Assembly (NCBI RefSeq): GCF_000719705.1
Contig: NZ_JOHO01000002.1
Span: 372,001-436,000 of the forward strand
Direction of reading: 5' to 3'
DNA length: 64,000 bases
From: Streptomyces sp. NRRL S-350
Lineage (GTDB): Bacteria > Actinomycetota > Actinomycetes > Streptomycetales > Streptomycetaceae
Position 1 is the first letter of the stretch. Each line of letters opens with the position of its first letter. This document shows positions 8,527-17,046 of this stretch, piece after piece. A program made the position numbers and the translations under genes. Below the pieces are notes generated by a model that was not told the DNA's origin, ran no database searches, and worked only from the letters and a program-made list of their open reading frames with translations.

Positions 8527-9276
8527 TCAGGCCAGGAAGCCCCGCAGCAGGGCGGCCGTCGCGGCGAGGTGTTCCTCGGTGGCGCGGCGGGCGGCGTCGC
8601 CGTCGCCGGAGAGGATCGCCCGGACCATCGCCCGGTGCTGCTCGGCGGCGTGCTCGATGTTCCGGGCCAGCATGGGGATGGCGTTGAGCAGGTCGTTGAG
8701 GCGCATCCTGGCCTCGGCGATGGCCGTGGCGAGGGTGGGGGAGCCGGTGAGTTCGCCGATGGCCAGGTGGAAGCGCGAGTCCAGCTGGCGGTACTGCTCG
8801 GGCGGGGCTCCTTCCAGGTCGGTCAGCCGGCTCTCCAGGTGGGCCCGCTGGTCGGGGGAGAGGGGCCGGCGGGCGGCCGCCTCGGCGGCGCCGACTTCCA
8901 GCACCTGGCGGTAGGTCAGCGCGTCCTCCAGCGCGCCGCCGAGGTCGCGGGCGGCGCGGCGCAGGTCGGCGACGTCCGGCGCGGGCATCCGGTAGGTGAC
9001 GAAGGTGCCGCCGTACCGGCCGCGCCGGGGTTCGACGCAGCCGGCCTGTTGCAGGGTGCGGAGCGCCTCGCGCAGGGTCTCCCGGCTGACGCCGAGCCGG
9101 GTGGCGAGGTCCCGTTCGGCGGGCAGCCGGTCGCCGAGGCCGAAGACGCCGAGCTTGATCGCCTGGAGCAGCTTCTCGACGGTCTCCTCGAAGGCGTTGC
9201 CGTTCCGGACCGGGCGGAAGATCGCTCCGGCCTGCCAGTCGAGCCGTGCTCGCTCACGTGTTTCGTCCACGTCCAC
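8527..9276 (-). CDS. FadR-type GntR family transcriptional regulator
   Basis: 249 residues. The N-terminal winged helix-turn-helix contains LGDRLPAERDLATRLGVSRETLREALRTLQQAGCVEPRRGRYGGTF in overlapping segments (about 40-90). The C-terminal all-alpha FCD ligand-binding domain has the metal-binding pattern around RFHLAIGELTGS and EQHRAMVRAI. It stands divergent from the permease/GlnA operon and probably represses it until an amine or carboxylate inducer binds. I chose the GTG at 9276; another GTG at 9270 is possible because no clear ribosome-binding site is visible. Confidence 0.85.
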   Translation of the reverse strand: MDVDETRERARLDWQAGAIFRPVRNGNAFEETVEKLLQAIKLGVFGLGDRLPAERDLATRLGVSRETLREALRTLQQAGCVEPRRGRYGGTFVTYRMPAPDVADLRRAARDLGGALEDALTYRQVLEVGAAEAAARRPLSPDQRAHLESRLTDLEGAPPEQYRQLDSRFHLAIGELTGSPTLATAIAEARMRLNDLLNAIPMLARNIEHAAEQHRAMVRAILSGDGDAARRATEEHLAATAALLRGFLA

Positions 9277-9374
9277 GCCGGAATCGTACCTACGAACGGG
9301 TTTCCGGGACTCGTTCCCTTCTCGCCCTTGACGTGACCCAGGCCCAGCCGGAACGATGCTGCTCACCCACCCCA

Positions 9375-9394
9375 ATGGACTGATTCCAGACCAT
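9375..9394. promoter_or_regulatory. Candidate operator of the FadR-type regulator
   Basis: The near-palindrome ATGGACTG-ATTC-CAGACCAT (7 of 8 arm positions symmetric) lies between the divergent regulator and permease genes, 97 bp before the permease start. A -35-like TTGACG is at 9328-9333 with only a weak -10 (AACGAT, 9352-9357), so the site would lie just downstream of the transcription start and could block transcription. Role inferred. Confidence 0.5.
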
Positions 9395-9490
9395 TGAAGA
9401 GCCGTCCGACCGTCGAACCCGTCGGGGCGACCGTGCCACGCCGCCGTGGCCGCGTGCTCCCCGGCACACCCTCAACCCCCAGGGGTGCCC

Positions 9491-11056
9491 ATGACCGACG
9501 CACGCTCACCCGACCACCCTGCCCCCGAAAAGCCCCCGGCGAACACCGCCCCCGTCTCCGCCGACGAACAGCGGCTCCGCGAGCTGGGCTACACCCAGGA
9601 ACTGGCCCGCTCGATGTCGGGCTTCTCCAACTTCGCCGTCTCCTTCTCCATCGTCTCGATCCTCTCCGGCTGCCTGACCCTGTACGGAACGGGGATGAAG
9701 ACCGGAGGCCCGGCCCTGATCGTCTGGGGCTGGCCGGTGGTCGGCCTGCTCACCCTCTGCGTCGGGCTGGCGATGGCCGAGATCTGCTCCAGCTACCCGA
9801 CGGCCGGAGGCCTGTACTACTGGTCCGCCAAGCTGACCCGCAGCCGCGGCCCGGCCTGGAGCTGGTTCACCGGCTGGTTCAACTTCCTCGGCCAGGTCGC
9901 CGTCACCGCCAGCGTCGACTACGGCGCGGCCTTCTTCACCAACGCGTTCCTCACCCTCCGCTTCGGCGTCGAGGCCAGCCCCGCGCACACCATGGAGATC
10001 TTCGCCGTCATCCTGCTGGTGCACGGCCTGCTCAACACCTTCGGGGTGCGCCTGGTCGCGGTCCTCAACAGCGTGTCCGTGTGGTGGCACCTGGTCGGCG
10101 TCGCGATCATCGTCGGCGCACTGGCCGTACTGCCCGACCGGCACGCCTCCGTCTCCTTCGTCCTCACCGAGTTCGTCAACCAGACCGGCTTCCACAACCA
10201 GTTCTACGTCGCCCTGCTCGGCCTGCTGATGGCCCAGTACACCCTGACCGGCTACGACGCCTCCGCGCACATGACCGAGGAGACCCGCGATGCCGCCCGC
10301 TCCGGACCGCGCGGCATCGTCAACGCCATCACCGTCTCCCTGGTGGCGGGCTGGATCCTGCTGCTCGGCATCACCTTCGCGATCCGCGACTACGACGGCG
10401 CGCTCAACAGCGACACCGACGTCCCGCCCGCGCAGATCTTCATCGACGCGATCGGCGCCGGCGGCGCCCAACTGCTGCTGCTCATCGTCATCGGCGCCCA
10501 GTTCTTCTGCGGAATGGCCTCCGTGACCGCCAACTCCCGGATGATCTACGCCTTCTCCCGGGACGGCGCGCTGCCCGGCTCCCGGCTGTGGCACCGCATC
10601 GACCCGCGCACCCAGACCCCCACCAACGCCGTCTGGCTGGCGACCGGCGGTGCGCTGCTGCTCGGGCTGCCCGCGCTCTGGAACACCACCGCCTACACCG
10701 CCGTGACCTCGATCTCCGTCATCGGCCTCTACATCTCCTACGTCATCCCGGTGTACCTGAGGCTGCGCCAGGGCGGGGACTTCGTCCGCGGCCCCTGGCA
10801 CCTGGGCCGGTGGAGCCGGCCGATCGGCGTGATCGCGGTCGCCTGGACCGCCGTCATCACCGTCCTGTTCATGCTCCCCACCGCGAGCCCGATCACCGCC
10901 GAGAGCTTCAACTACACCCCCGTCGCCGTGGCCGTCGTGGTCGGCTTCGCCGGCCTCTGGTGGCTGCTCTCCGCCCGGCACTGGTTCACCGGGCCGCACG
11001 TCCACGGCACGCCGCCCGAAACCGACGCCCGGGACACCGAACTGGAGGCCCGATGA
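9491..11056 (+). CDS. APC family amino acid/amine permease
   Basis: 521-residue membrane transporter of the amino acid-polyamine-organocation superfamily. A soluble N-terminus ending in ELGYTQELARSMSGFSNFAVSFSIVSIL is typical of GABA/choline-type permeases. About 12 hydrophobic segments follow, with YPTAGGLYYWSAKL in the early region. The start is ATG 9491, placed just after an AGGGGT site. Its stop overlaps the start of the GlnA-like gene (ATGA). It heads the amine-utilisation operon and most likely imports the amine (ethanolamine, polyamine or GABA) that the next enzyme glutamylates. Confidence 0.85.
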   Translation: MTDARSPDHPAPEKPPANTAPVSADEQRLRELGYTQELARSMSGFSNFAVSFSIVSILSGCLTLYGTGMKTGGPALIVWGWPVVGLLTLCVGLAMAEICSSYPTAGGLYYWSAKLTRSRGPAWSWFTGWFNFLGQVAVTASVDYGAAFFTNAFLTLRFGVEASPAHTMEIFAVILLVHGLLNTFGVRLVAVLNSVSVWWHLVGVAIIVGALAVLPDRHASVSFVLTEFVNQTGFHNQFYVALLGLLMAQYTLTGYDASAHMTEETRDAARSGPRGIVNAITVSLVAGWILLLGITFAIRDYDGALNSDTDVPPAQIFIDAIGAGGAQLLLLIVIGAQFFCGMASVTANSRMIYAFSRDGALPGSRLWHRIDPRTQTPTNAVWLATGGALLLGLPALWNTTAYTAVTSISVIGLYISYVIPVYLRLRQGGDFVRGPWHLGRWSRPIGVIAVAWTAVITVLFMLPTASPITAESFNYTPVAVAVVVGFAGLWWLLSARHWFTGPHVHGTPPETDARDTELEAR

Positions 11057-12411
11057 CCACCCCCCGGCTCACCCTCGACGAAGTGCGCACCCGCGTCGCC
11101 GACGGGTCCGTCGACACCGTCGTACTCGCCATGACCGACATGCAGGGGCGCCTCCAGGGCAAACGCGTCGCCGCCGAGTACTTCCTCGACGACGTCGTGC
11201 CCGGCGCCGCGGAGGGCTGCGGCTACCTGCTGGCCGTCGACGTCGACATGAACACCGTCGACGGGTACGAGATCTCCTCCTGGGAGAACGGCTACGGCGA
11301 CCTGACGCTGCGCCCCGACCTCGCCACCCTGCGGTCCGTCCCCTGGCACCCCGCCACCGTCATGGTCCAGTGCGACGTCGTCCACCACGACGGCAGCCCG
11401 GTCGCCGTCTCCCCGCGGCAGATCCTGCGACGGCAGCTGGACCGGCTGGCCGGATACGGCTGGCAGGCCCAGGCCGCCACGGAGCTGGAGTTCATCGTCT
11501 TCCGGGACAGCTACGAACAGGCCTGGGACAAGGACTACACCCGGCTCACCCCGGCCAACCAGTACAACGTGGACTACTCCGTCCTCGGCACCGGCCGGAT
11601 CGAACCCCTGCTGCGCCGGCTGCGCAACGGCATGGCCGGCGCCGGCCTCACCGTCGAGTCCGCCAAGGGCGAGTGCAACCTCGGCCAGCACGAGATCGCC
11701 TTCAAGTACGCGGACGCCCTCACCACCTGCGACAACCACGCCGTCTACAAGACCGGCGCCAAGGAGATCGCCGCCCAGGAGGGCTGCAGCCTCACGTTCA
11801 TGGCGAAGTACGACGAACGCGAGGGCAACTCCTGCCACATCCACCTGAGCCTGCGCGACGACCAGGGCACCCCGGTGTTCGCCGGCGACCGGCCGCACGG
11901 CTTCTCCCGCACCATGGAGCACTTCCTCGCCGGCCAGCTCGCCTGCCTGGCCGAACTCGCCCTGCTGTTCGCCCCCACCGTCAACTCCTACAAGCGCTAC
12001 GTGCCGGGCAGCTTCGCCCCCACCGCCATCGCCTGGGGCCGCGACAACCGCACCTGCGCGCTGCGCGTGGTCGGCCACGGCCCGTCGCTGCGCTTCGAGA
12101 ACCGCGTCCCCGGCGGCGACGTCAACCCGTACCTCGCGGTCGCCGCCCTGATCGCGGCCGGACTGCACGGCGTCGAGCAACAGCTCGAACTCGAACCGGA
12201 GTTCACCGGAAACGCGTACGCCTCCGCCGCTCCCCGGGTGCCCGCCACCCTGCGCGACGCGGTCGACGCCTTCGAACGGAGCGCCGTCGCCACCGAGGCC
12301 TTCGGCAAGGACGTCGTCCGCCACTACACCCACGCCGGACGCACCGAACTCGCCTCCTACGAGCGGGCGGTGACCGACTGGGAGCGGCGCCGCGGATTCG
12401 AGCGGCTGTGA
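11053..12411 (+). CDS. GlnA-like gamma-glutamyl-amine synthetase
   Basis: 452-residue glutamine-synthetase-fold enzyme. Metal- and ATP-site motifs are visible: ATELEFIVFR, the NLGQHEIAFKYADAL glutamate cluster, GNSCHIHLSL, the late YKRYVPGSFAPTAIAWGRDNR and LRFENRVPGGDVNPYLA. It lacks the adenylylation-loop Tyr context of housekeeping GlnA. Together with the adjacent amidohydrolase and aldehyde dehydrogenase it fits the gamma-glutamylation route for amines (PuuA-like; Streptomyces GlnA3 acts on polyamines, GlnA4 on ethanolamine). The SDR downstream favours ethanolamine. It overlaps both neighbours by 4 nt. Confidence 0.85.
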   Translation: MTTPRLTLDEVRTRVADGSVDTVVLAMTDMQGRLQGKRVAAEYFLDDVVPGAAEGCGYLLAVDVDMNTVDGYEISSWENGYGDLTLRPDLATLRSVPWHPATVMVQCDVVHHDGSPVAVSPRQILRRQLDRLAGYGWQAQAATELEFIVFRDSYEQAWDKDYTRLTPANQYNVDYSVLGTGRIEPLLRRLRNGMAGAGLTVESAKGECNLGQHEIAFKYADALTTCDNHAVYKTGAKEIAAQEGCSLTFMAKYDEREGNSCHIHLSLRDDQGTPVFAGDRPHGFSRTMEHFLAGQLACLAELALLFAPTVNSYKRYVPGSFAPTAIAWGRDNRTCALRVVGHGPSLRFENRVPGGDVNPYLAVAALIAAGLHGVEQQLELEPEFTGNAYASAAPRVPATLRDAVDAFERSAVATEAFGKDVVRHYTHAGRTELASYERAVTDWERRRGFERL

Positions 12412-13136
12412 ACGGCGACGGCCGCCGACGACCACTGGTCGGCATCACCAGCTACCAGGACGACGCCGCCTGGTCCGTCTGGAACCAGCGGGCCTCCCTC
12501 GTGCCCCAGACGTACGTCGACGCCATCGCACGCGCAGGCGGCACCCCCGTGCTGCTGCCACCGCAACCCGGCGGCACCGACCACCTCGTCGACGTCCTGG
12601 ACGCCCTCGTCCTCGCCGGCGGACCGGACATCGACCCGGCCCGGTACGCGGCGACCGCCGATCCGCGCACCGGCCCGCCCCACCCCGCCCGCGACGACTG
12701 GGAGAGCCGGCTGCTCCGAGCCGCCCTGGCCCGCGACCTGCCGGTGCTCGGCGTCTGCCGCGGCATGCAGATGCTCAACGTCGAACTCGGCGGAACCCTC
12801 CGCCAGCACCTGCCCGACGGGAGCCACCAGACCGCCCCCGCCCGCTTCGTCCGCCACCGGGTCGGCCTGGTGGACGGCAGCCGGCTCGCCGCCGTCCTCG
12901 GGCCGAGCACCGAAGTCTCCTGCTACCACCACCAGGCCGTCGACCGGCTCGGCACCGGTCTGCGGGCCACCGCCTGGGGCGCGGACGGCACCGTCGAGGC
13001 ACTCGAACTGGCCGGCCGGAGCTTCGCGGTGGGCGTCCAGTGGCACCCCGAGACCGACCCCGACGACCCGCGCCTGTTCCAAGCCCTGCTCACCGCGAGC
13101 CGGACCACCTCCACGCACAGGGAGACAGCTCCATGA
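12408..13136 (+). CDS. Gamma-glutamyl-gamma-aminobutyrate hydrolase-like class I amidotransferase
   Basis: 242-residue peptidase C26 / PuuD-type protein. The nucleophile elbow VLGVCRGMQMLNVELGG contains the catalytic Cys, and the His/Glu pair is in VGVQWHPET near the C-terminus. VLAGGPDIDPARY is typical of the family. It hydrolyses the gamma-glutamyl bond, returning glutamate and the oxidised amine product. The GTG start overlaps the GlnA-like stop and its own stop overlaps the aldehyde dehydrogenase start, so it belongs to the same transcript. Confidence 0.85.
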   Translation: MNGDGRRRPLVGITSYQDDAAWSVWNQRASLVPQTYVDAIARAGGTPVLLPPQPGGTDHLVDVLDALVLAGGPDIDPARYAATADPRTGPPHPARDDWESRLLRAALARDLPVLGVCRGMQMLNVELGGTLRQHLPDGSHQTAPARFVRHRVGLVDGSRLAAVLGPSTEVSCYHHQAVDRLGTGLRATAWGADGTVEALELAGRSFAVGVQWHPETDPDDPRLFQALLTASRTTSTHRETAP

Positions 13137-14506
13137 CCGAACCGGACCTCTACGAGGTCGTCAACCCCGCCACCGAGGAGGTGATCACCACCGTCGAACT
13201 CGCCGGCGCCGCCGAGACCGACGCCGCCGTCGCCCGCGCCCGCGCCGCCTTCGACACCTGGCGCCGGGTGGCCCCCGCCGACCGGGCCCGGCTGCTGCGC
13301 GCCTTCGCCGCCGCCGTCGACGCCGACCGCGAACACCTCGCCGCACTGGAGGTCGCCAACGCCGGCCACACCATCGGCAACGCGCGCTGGGAAGCGGGCA
13401 ACGCGCGCGACGTCATCGAGTACTACGCCGCCGCCCCCGAGCGCCTGTTCGGCCGGCAGATCCCCGTCGCCGGGGGCATCGACGTCACCTTCCAGGAACC
13501 GATCGGCGTGGTCGGCGTCATCGTGCCCTGGAACTTCCCGATGCCGATCGCCGCCTGGGCGCTGGCCCCGGCGCTCGCCGCCGGCAACACCGTCATCGTC
13601 AAACCGGCCGAACTCACCCCGCTCACCGCCCTGCGCCTGGCCGAACTCGCCCTGCGAGCCGGGATCCCCGAAGGCGTACTGCAGGTCCTGCCCGGCCGCG
13701 GCCCGGTCGTCGGACAGCGCTTCGTCACCCACCCGGACGTGCGCAAGGTCGTGTTCACCGGCTCCACCCGGGTCGGCAAGGCCGTCATGGCCGGCTGCGC
13801 CGACCAGGTGAAGCCCGTCACCCTCGAACTCGGCGGCAAGAGCGCCAACATCGTCTTCGCCGACGCGGACCTCGCCAAGGCCGCCGCGACCGCGCCCTAC
13901 GCCGTCTTCGACAACGCCGGCCAGGACTGCTGCGCCCGCTCCCGGATCCTGGTCGAAGCATCCGCCTACGAGGAGTTCCTGGCGCTCCTGGAGCCGGCCG
14001 TGCACGGCGTGCGGGTCGGCGACCCGACCGACGAGAAGACCGAGATGGGCCCGCTGATCTCCGCCGCCCACCGGGCGCGGGTCTCCTCCTACGTCCCGGA
14101 CGGGGCGGCCGTCGCCATCCGCGGCAGCGCCCCCGACGGGCCCGGCTTCTGGTACCCGCCGACCGTGCTCGCGCCCGTGCGCCACGACGACCGCGCCTTC
14201 ACCGAGGAGATCTTCGGCCCCGTCGTCACGGTCGTCCCGTTCCGCGACGAGGAGGACGCCCTGCGCATCGCCAACGCGACCGAGTACGGGCTGTCCGGCT
14301 CCATCTGGACCAGGGACCTCGGGCGGGCCCTGCGGGTCTCACGCGGCGTCGAGGCCGGCAACCTCTCCGTCAACTCCCACTCCTCGGTGCGTTACACCAC
14401 GCCCTTCGGCGGATTCAAGCAGTCCGGCCTCGGCCGCGAGCTCGGCCCGGACGCCCTCGACGCCTTCACCCAGACCAAGAACGTCTTCATCTCCACGGAG
14501 GAATGA
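13133..14506 (+). CDS. Aldehyde dehydrogenase family protein
   Basis: 457-residue NAD(P)-dependent aldehyde dehydrogenase. Key elements are IVPWNFPMPI, NTVIVKPAELTPLTAL, GSTRVGK, LELGGKSANIV (general-base Glu) and NAGQDCCARSRILV with the catalytic Cys. C-terminal EEIFGPVVTVVPF and PFGGFKQSGLGRELG are present. It should oxidise the gamma-glutamyl amino-aldehyde formed in the pathway to the acid. The ATG start overlaps the preceding stop. It is slightly shorter than usual (about 480) but all core motifs are intact. Confidence 0.9.
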   Translation: MTEPDLYEVVNPATEEVITTVELAGAAETDAAVARARAAFDTWRRVAPADRARLLRAFAAAVDADREHLAALEVANAGHTIGNARWEAGNARDVIEYYAAAPERLFGRQIPVAGGIDVTFQEPIGVVGVIVPWNFPMPIAAWALAPALAAGNTVIVKPAELTPLTALRLAELALRAGIPEGVLQVLPGRGPVVGQRFVTHPDVRKVVFTGSTRVGKAVMAGCADQVKPVTLELGGKSANIVFADADLAKAAATAPYAVFDNAGQDCCARSRILVEASAYEEFLALLEPAVHGVRVGDPTDEKTEMGPLISAAHRARVSSYVPDGAAVAIRGSAPDGPGFWYPPTVLAPVRHDDRAFTEEIFGPVVTVVPFRDEEDALRIANATEYGLSGSIWTRDLGRALRVSRGVEAGNLSVNSHSSVRYTTPFGGFKQSGLGRELGPDALDAFTQTKNVFISTEE

Positions 14507-14511
14507 TCAGC

Positions 14512-15279
14512 ATGACCCAGCGACTCGACGGCCGCGTGGCCGTCATCACCGGCGCGGGCAGCGGCATCGGCCTGGCGACCGCCCGCCGCTTCGCCGCCGA
14601 GGGCGCGAAGGTCGTCTGCGTCGACCTCGACGCCGAGACCGGCGCCAAGGCCGCGGCCGAGGTCGGCGGCCTGTTCATCCAGGCCGACGTCACCGACGAG
14701 GACGCGGTGCGCGACCTCTTCCAGCGGGCCGTCGACGAGTACGGGCGGCTCGACATCACGTTCAACAACGCGGGCATCTCCCCGCCGGACGACGACTCCA
14801 TCCTCACCACCGGACTGGACGCCTGGAAGCGGGTCCAGGAGGTCAACCTGACCAGCGTGTACCTGTGCTGCAAGTACGCGATCCCGCACATGCAGCGCCA
14901 GGGCAAGGGCTCGATCATCAACACCGCGTCGTTCGTGGCCGTGATGGGGGCCGCCACCTCGCAGATCTCCTACAGCGCCTCGAAGGGCGGCGTGCTGGCC
15001 ATGTCCCGCGAACTGGGCGTGCAGTTCGCCCGCGAGGGCATCCGGGTCAACGCGCTCTGCCCCGGCCCGGTGAACACCCCGCTGCTGCAGGAACTGTTCG
15101 CCAAGGACCCGGAGCGGGCCGCCCGCCGCCTGGTGCACATCCCGCTCGGCCGCTTCGCCGAGCCCGAGGAGATCGCCGCGGCGGTGGCCTTCCTCGCCTC
15201 CGACGACTCGTCCTTCATGACCGCCAACACCTTTCTCGTCGACGGCGGCATCTCCGGCGCCTACGTGACGCCGCAGTAG
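14512..15279 (+). CDS. Short-chain dehydrogenase/reductase (FabG-like)
   Basis: 255-residue classical SDR: TGAGSGIGLATA (cofactor loop, about 13-24), NNAG, the catalytic Ser in NTASFVAVMGA, YSASKGG with the catalytic Tyr and Lys, and LVDGGISGAYVTPQ at the C-terminus. Asp in VDLD after strand 2 suggests NAD(H). I start at ATG 14512 because GGAGGA (14497-14502) is 9 nt away; the in-frame ATG at 14503 touches that site. Within this operon it probably oxidises a gamma-glutamylated amino-alcohol to the aldehyde, replacing an amine oxidase. Confidence 0.85.
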   Translation: MTQRLDGRVAVITGAGSGIGLATARRFAAEGAKVVCVDLDAETGAKAAAEVGGLFIQADVTDEDAVRDLFQRAVDEYGRLDITFNNAGISPPDDDSILTTGLDAWKRVQEVNLTSVYLCCKYAIPHMQRQGKGSIINTASFVAVMGAATSQISYSASKGGVLAMSRELGVQFAREGIRVNALCPGPVNTPLLQELFAKDPERAARRLVHIPLGRFAEPEEIAAAVAFLASDDSSFMTANTFLVDGGISGAYVTPQ

Positions 15280-15355
15280 CGGCGGCCACCCCGGCGGCCG
15301 ACCCGGCGGCCATCCCGGCGGCCACCTCCGCCGGACGCCGACGGCTCGCCCGCTC

Positions 15356-15394
15356 GCCCGCCCGCCCGGCCGCCCTGCACCGGGGCGGGCGGGC
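15356..15394. terminator. Bidirectional terminator between convergent genes
   Basis: 12-bp perfect stem: GCCCGCCCGCCC at 15356-15367 pairs with 15383-15394, 15-nt loop. It lies between the SDR stop (15279) and the stop of the convergent reductase-like gene (15412). The same gap holds several direct repeats of CCCGGCGGCC (15289-15322). Confidence 0.6.
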
Positions 15395-15411
15395 GCGCGC
15401 CGCGGCGGCCG

Positions 15412-16626
15412 CTACCGGCCGGGGGCGGCCGTCGGCGGGGCGTCCAGCACCCGGAAGGAGATGCCCGCCGCGACCAGCCGGTCGATCAGCGGCCGGCCCA
15501 TCGCCACCGCCGTGGTCAACTGCCCCGCCACCGGCGGCAGATCGTCGTAGGCCAGGCAGAGCGCCGACTCGGCCAGCATCTTCGCGGTCTCCTGGTAGCC
15601 GGGATCACCCCCGGACACCTCGGTGAGCACCCTCCGCCCGTCCTGCGCCCGCGCCACGAACCGGACGGCGAACCAGGACCGCGCCCGCCGCTCCGCACTC
15701 GGCCCGTCGCCGGGCCTGCGCAGCCGCCCCAAGGCCCGGCGCAGCAGCGGCAGCTGCGCGGCGAGGGCGATCGCCGCCACCGCGGCGACACCGCCGAGGG
15801 CGATCGGCAGCCGCCGCACCGCCGCGTAGTGCGCGTAGCCGAAGTCCGGGCCGTACTCGTCCAGTGCGGCGGCCGAGCGGGCGACCACCTGCGGGTCGAT
15901 CGAGGGCATCGGCACCGCCCAGGCCCGGGCCGCCCGCGAGCGGTGCGGCCGGCCGGCCGGGGTGCGGACCAGCCGGCCCTTCGGCCGTGGCTCCGCCGCG
16001 CGGCGCGCCCGGGCGGCGCGGGCCATCGCCCGCGGCCGGGAGAAGGCCGTCATCGCCGAGGCGAGGGTGCCGCCGGAGACGGTGCCGCCGACGCGGACGA
16101 AGCCCTCGACCGCGACCCCGGCCACCGGGCCGCCGCGGCGCACCAACTCCTCGACGGTGAACAGCACGCCGAGATCGTGCGGCACCGAGTCGAAGCCGCA
16201 GGCGTGCACCAGCCGGGCGCCGGTGGCCACCGCCCGGTCGTGGTGCCGCAGGTACATCCGGTCGACGAACTCCGGCTCGCCGGTGAGGTCCACGTAGTCG
16301 GTGCCGCTGTCCGCGCAGGCGGCCACCAGCGGCTCGCCGTGCCGCAGGTACGGGCCGACGGTGGAGACCACCACCCGGGCCCCGGCGGCCACGGCGCGCA
16401 GCCCTTCGCGGTCCGCGGCGTCCGCGACCAGCAGGGGGAGGTCGGCGCAGCGCGGGTCGATCCGCGCCAGCTTCGTCCGGACGGCGGCGAGCCTGCCCTC
16501 GTCGCGTCCGGCGAGCGCCCAGCGGCAGTCCTCGGGCACGGTTCGGGCCAGGTACTCGGCGGTGAGCCCGCCGGTGAACCCGGTGGCACCGAACAGGACG
16601 AGGTCGTACGGGCGCGGCTCGGCCAT
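15412..16626 (-). CDS. Trans-acting enoyl reductase / saccharopine-dehydrogenase-like NAD(P)-binding protein
   Basis: 404-residue protein beginning with a Rossmann segment VLFGATGFTGGLTAEYLA. It continues with WALAGRDEGRL, VVSTVGPYLRHGEPLVAACADSGTDYVDLTGE and HACGFDSVPHDLGV, characteristic of the family that includes mycobacterial trans-acting enoyl reductase (Rv2953-like) and membrane-associated saccharopine-dehydrogenase-like proteins. A hydrophobic stretch (about 275-295) suggests membrane association. The substrate is unknown and may be a lipid. The start is ATG 16626. A near-consensus promoter lies upstream at 16662-16690. Confidence 0.78.
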   Translation of the reverse strand: MAEPRPYDLVLFGATGFTGGLTAEYLARTVPEDCRWALAGRDEGRLAAVRTKLARIDPRCADLPLLVADAADREGLRAVAAGARVVVSTVGPYLRHGEPLVAACADSGTDYVDLTGEPEFVDRMYLRHHDRAVATGARLVHACGFDSVPHDLGVLFTVEELVRRGGPVAGVAVEGFVRVGGTVSGGTLASAMTAFSRPRAMARAARARRAAEPRPKGRLVRTPAGRPHRSRAARAWAVPMPSIDPQVVARSAAALDEYGPDFGYAHYAAVRRLPIALGGVAAVAAIALAAQLPLLRRALGRLRRPGDGPSAERRARSWFAVRFVARAQDGRRVLTEVSGGDPGYQETAKMLAESALCLAYDDLPPVAGQLTTAVAMGRPLIDRLVAAGISFRVLDAPPTAAPGR

Positions 16627-16661
16627 CAACAGTCCCTACTCGCGGGTAAATCGACTGCGCC

Positions 16662-16690
16662 ACGGTAGGAGCCGGTCGGGGCACTGTCAA
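16662..16690 (-). promoter_or_regulatory. HrdB-like promoter of the enoyl-reductase-like gene
   Basis: On the minus strand, -35 TTGACA (16690-16685), a 17-bp spacer and -10 TACCGT (16667-16662) stand about 36 bp before the ATG. This matches the vegetative consensus well. Confidence 0.7.
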
Positions 16691-17046
16691 CGGCCCGGCC
16701 CGCGGCCCGCGGCGCCCGCGCGGGCGTCCGGAACGGCCGGTTCGCGCGGGTGGAGTGAGTGGCCGGAAACGGGGCAGTAGCGTTACGTCGATATGACAAG
16801 TACGCTGCGTGTCGTTGGTTGGACAACATGCGGGCCTGGTCGTCACTCCGTGGGGGGAGTCGCGCCCAGGCCCGGTCGCCGACCGTGGTCCCGGTTGGGC
16901 TCGTGGGGGAGCTTCAGCCGGGACCCTCGGTGGGGTGAAGGCGTTATGCCCGGTCGAACGGCGTTTCAGTCATGACTGGCCGTCAGTATTTTCGCCGTGC
17001 CTGCTCCTTCGTGCCCATCCGCAGGCGGCGGGGCCGTTGACCGGCC
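16691..17046. other. Gene-free stretch at the left border of the peptide cluster
   Basis: 356 bp between the promoter of the enoyl-reductase-like gene and the stop of the MFS exporter. Short open frames exist but have no credible start, family resemblance or codon-position bias. I see no tRNA, strong hairpin or att-like repeat. It marks the left edge of the leftward biosynthetic operon. Confidence 0.5.

Noticed and set aside
16691..17046. Possible small genes in the gap left of the exporter.
   Set aside because: Short frames lack ribosome-binding sites and recognisable motifs; reading on either strand gives only Arg/Pro/Gly-rich peptides.
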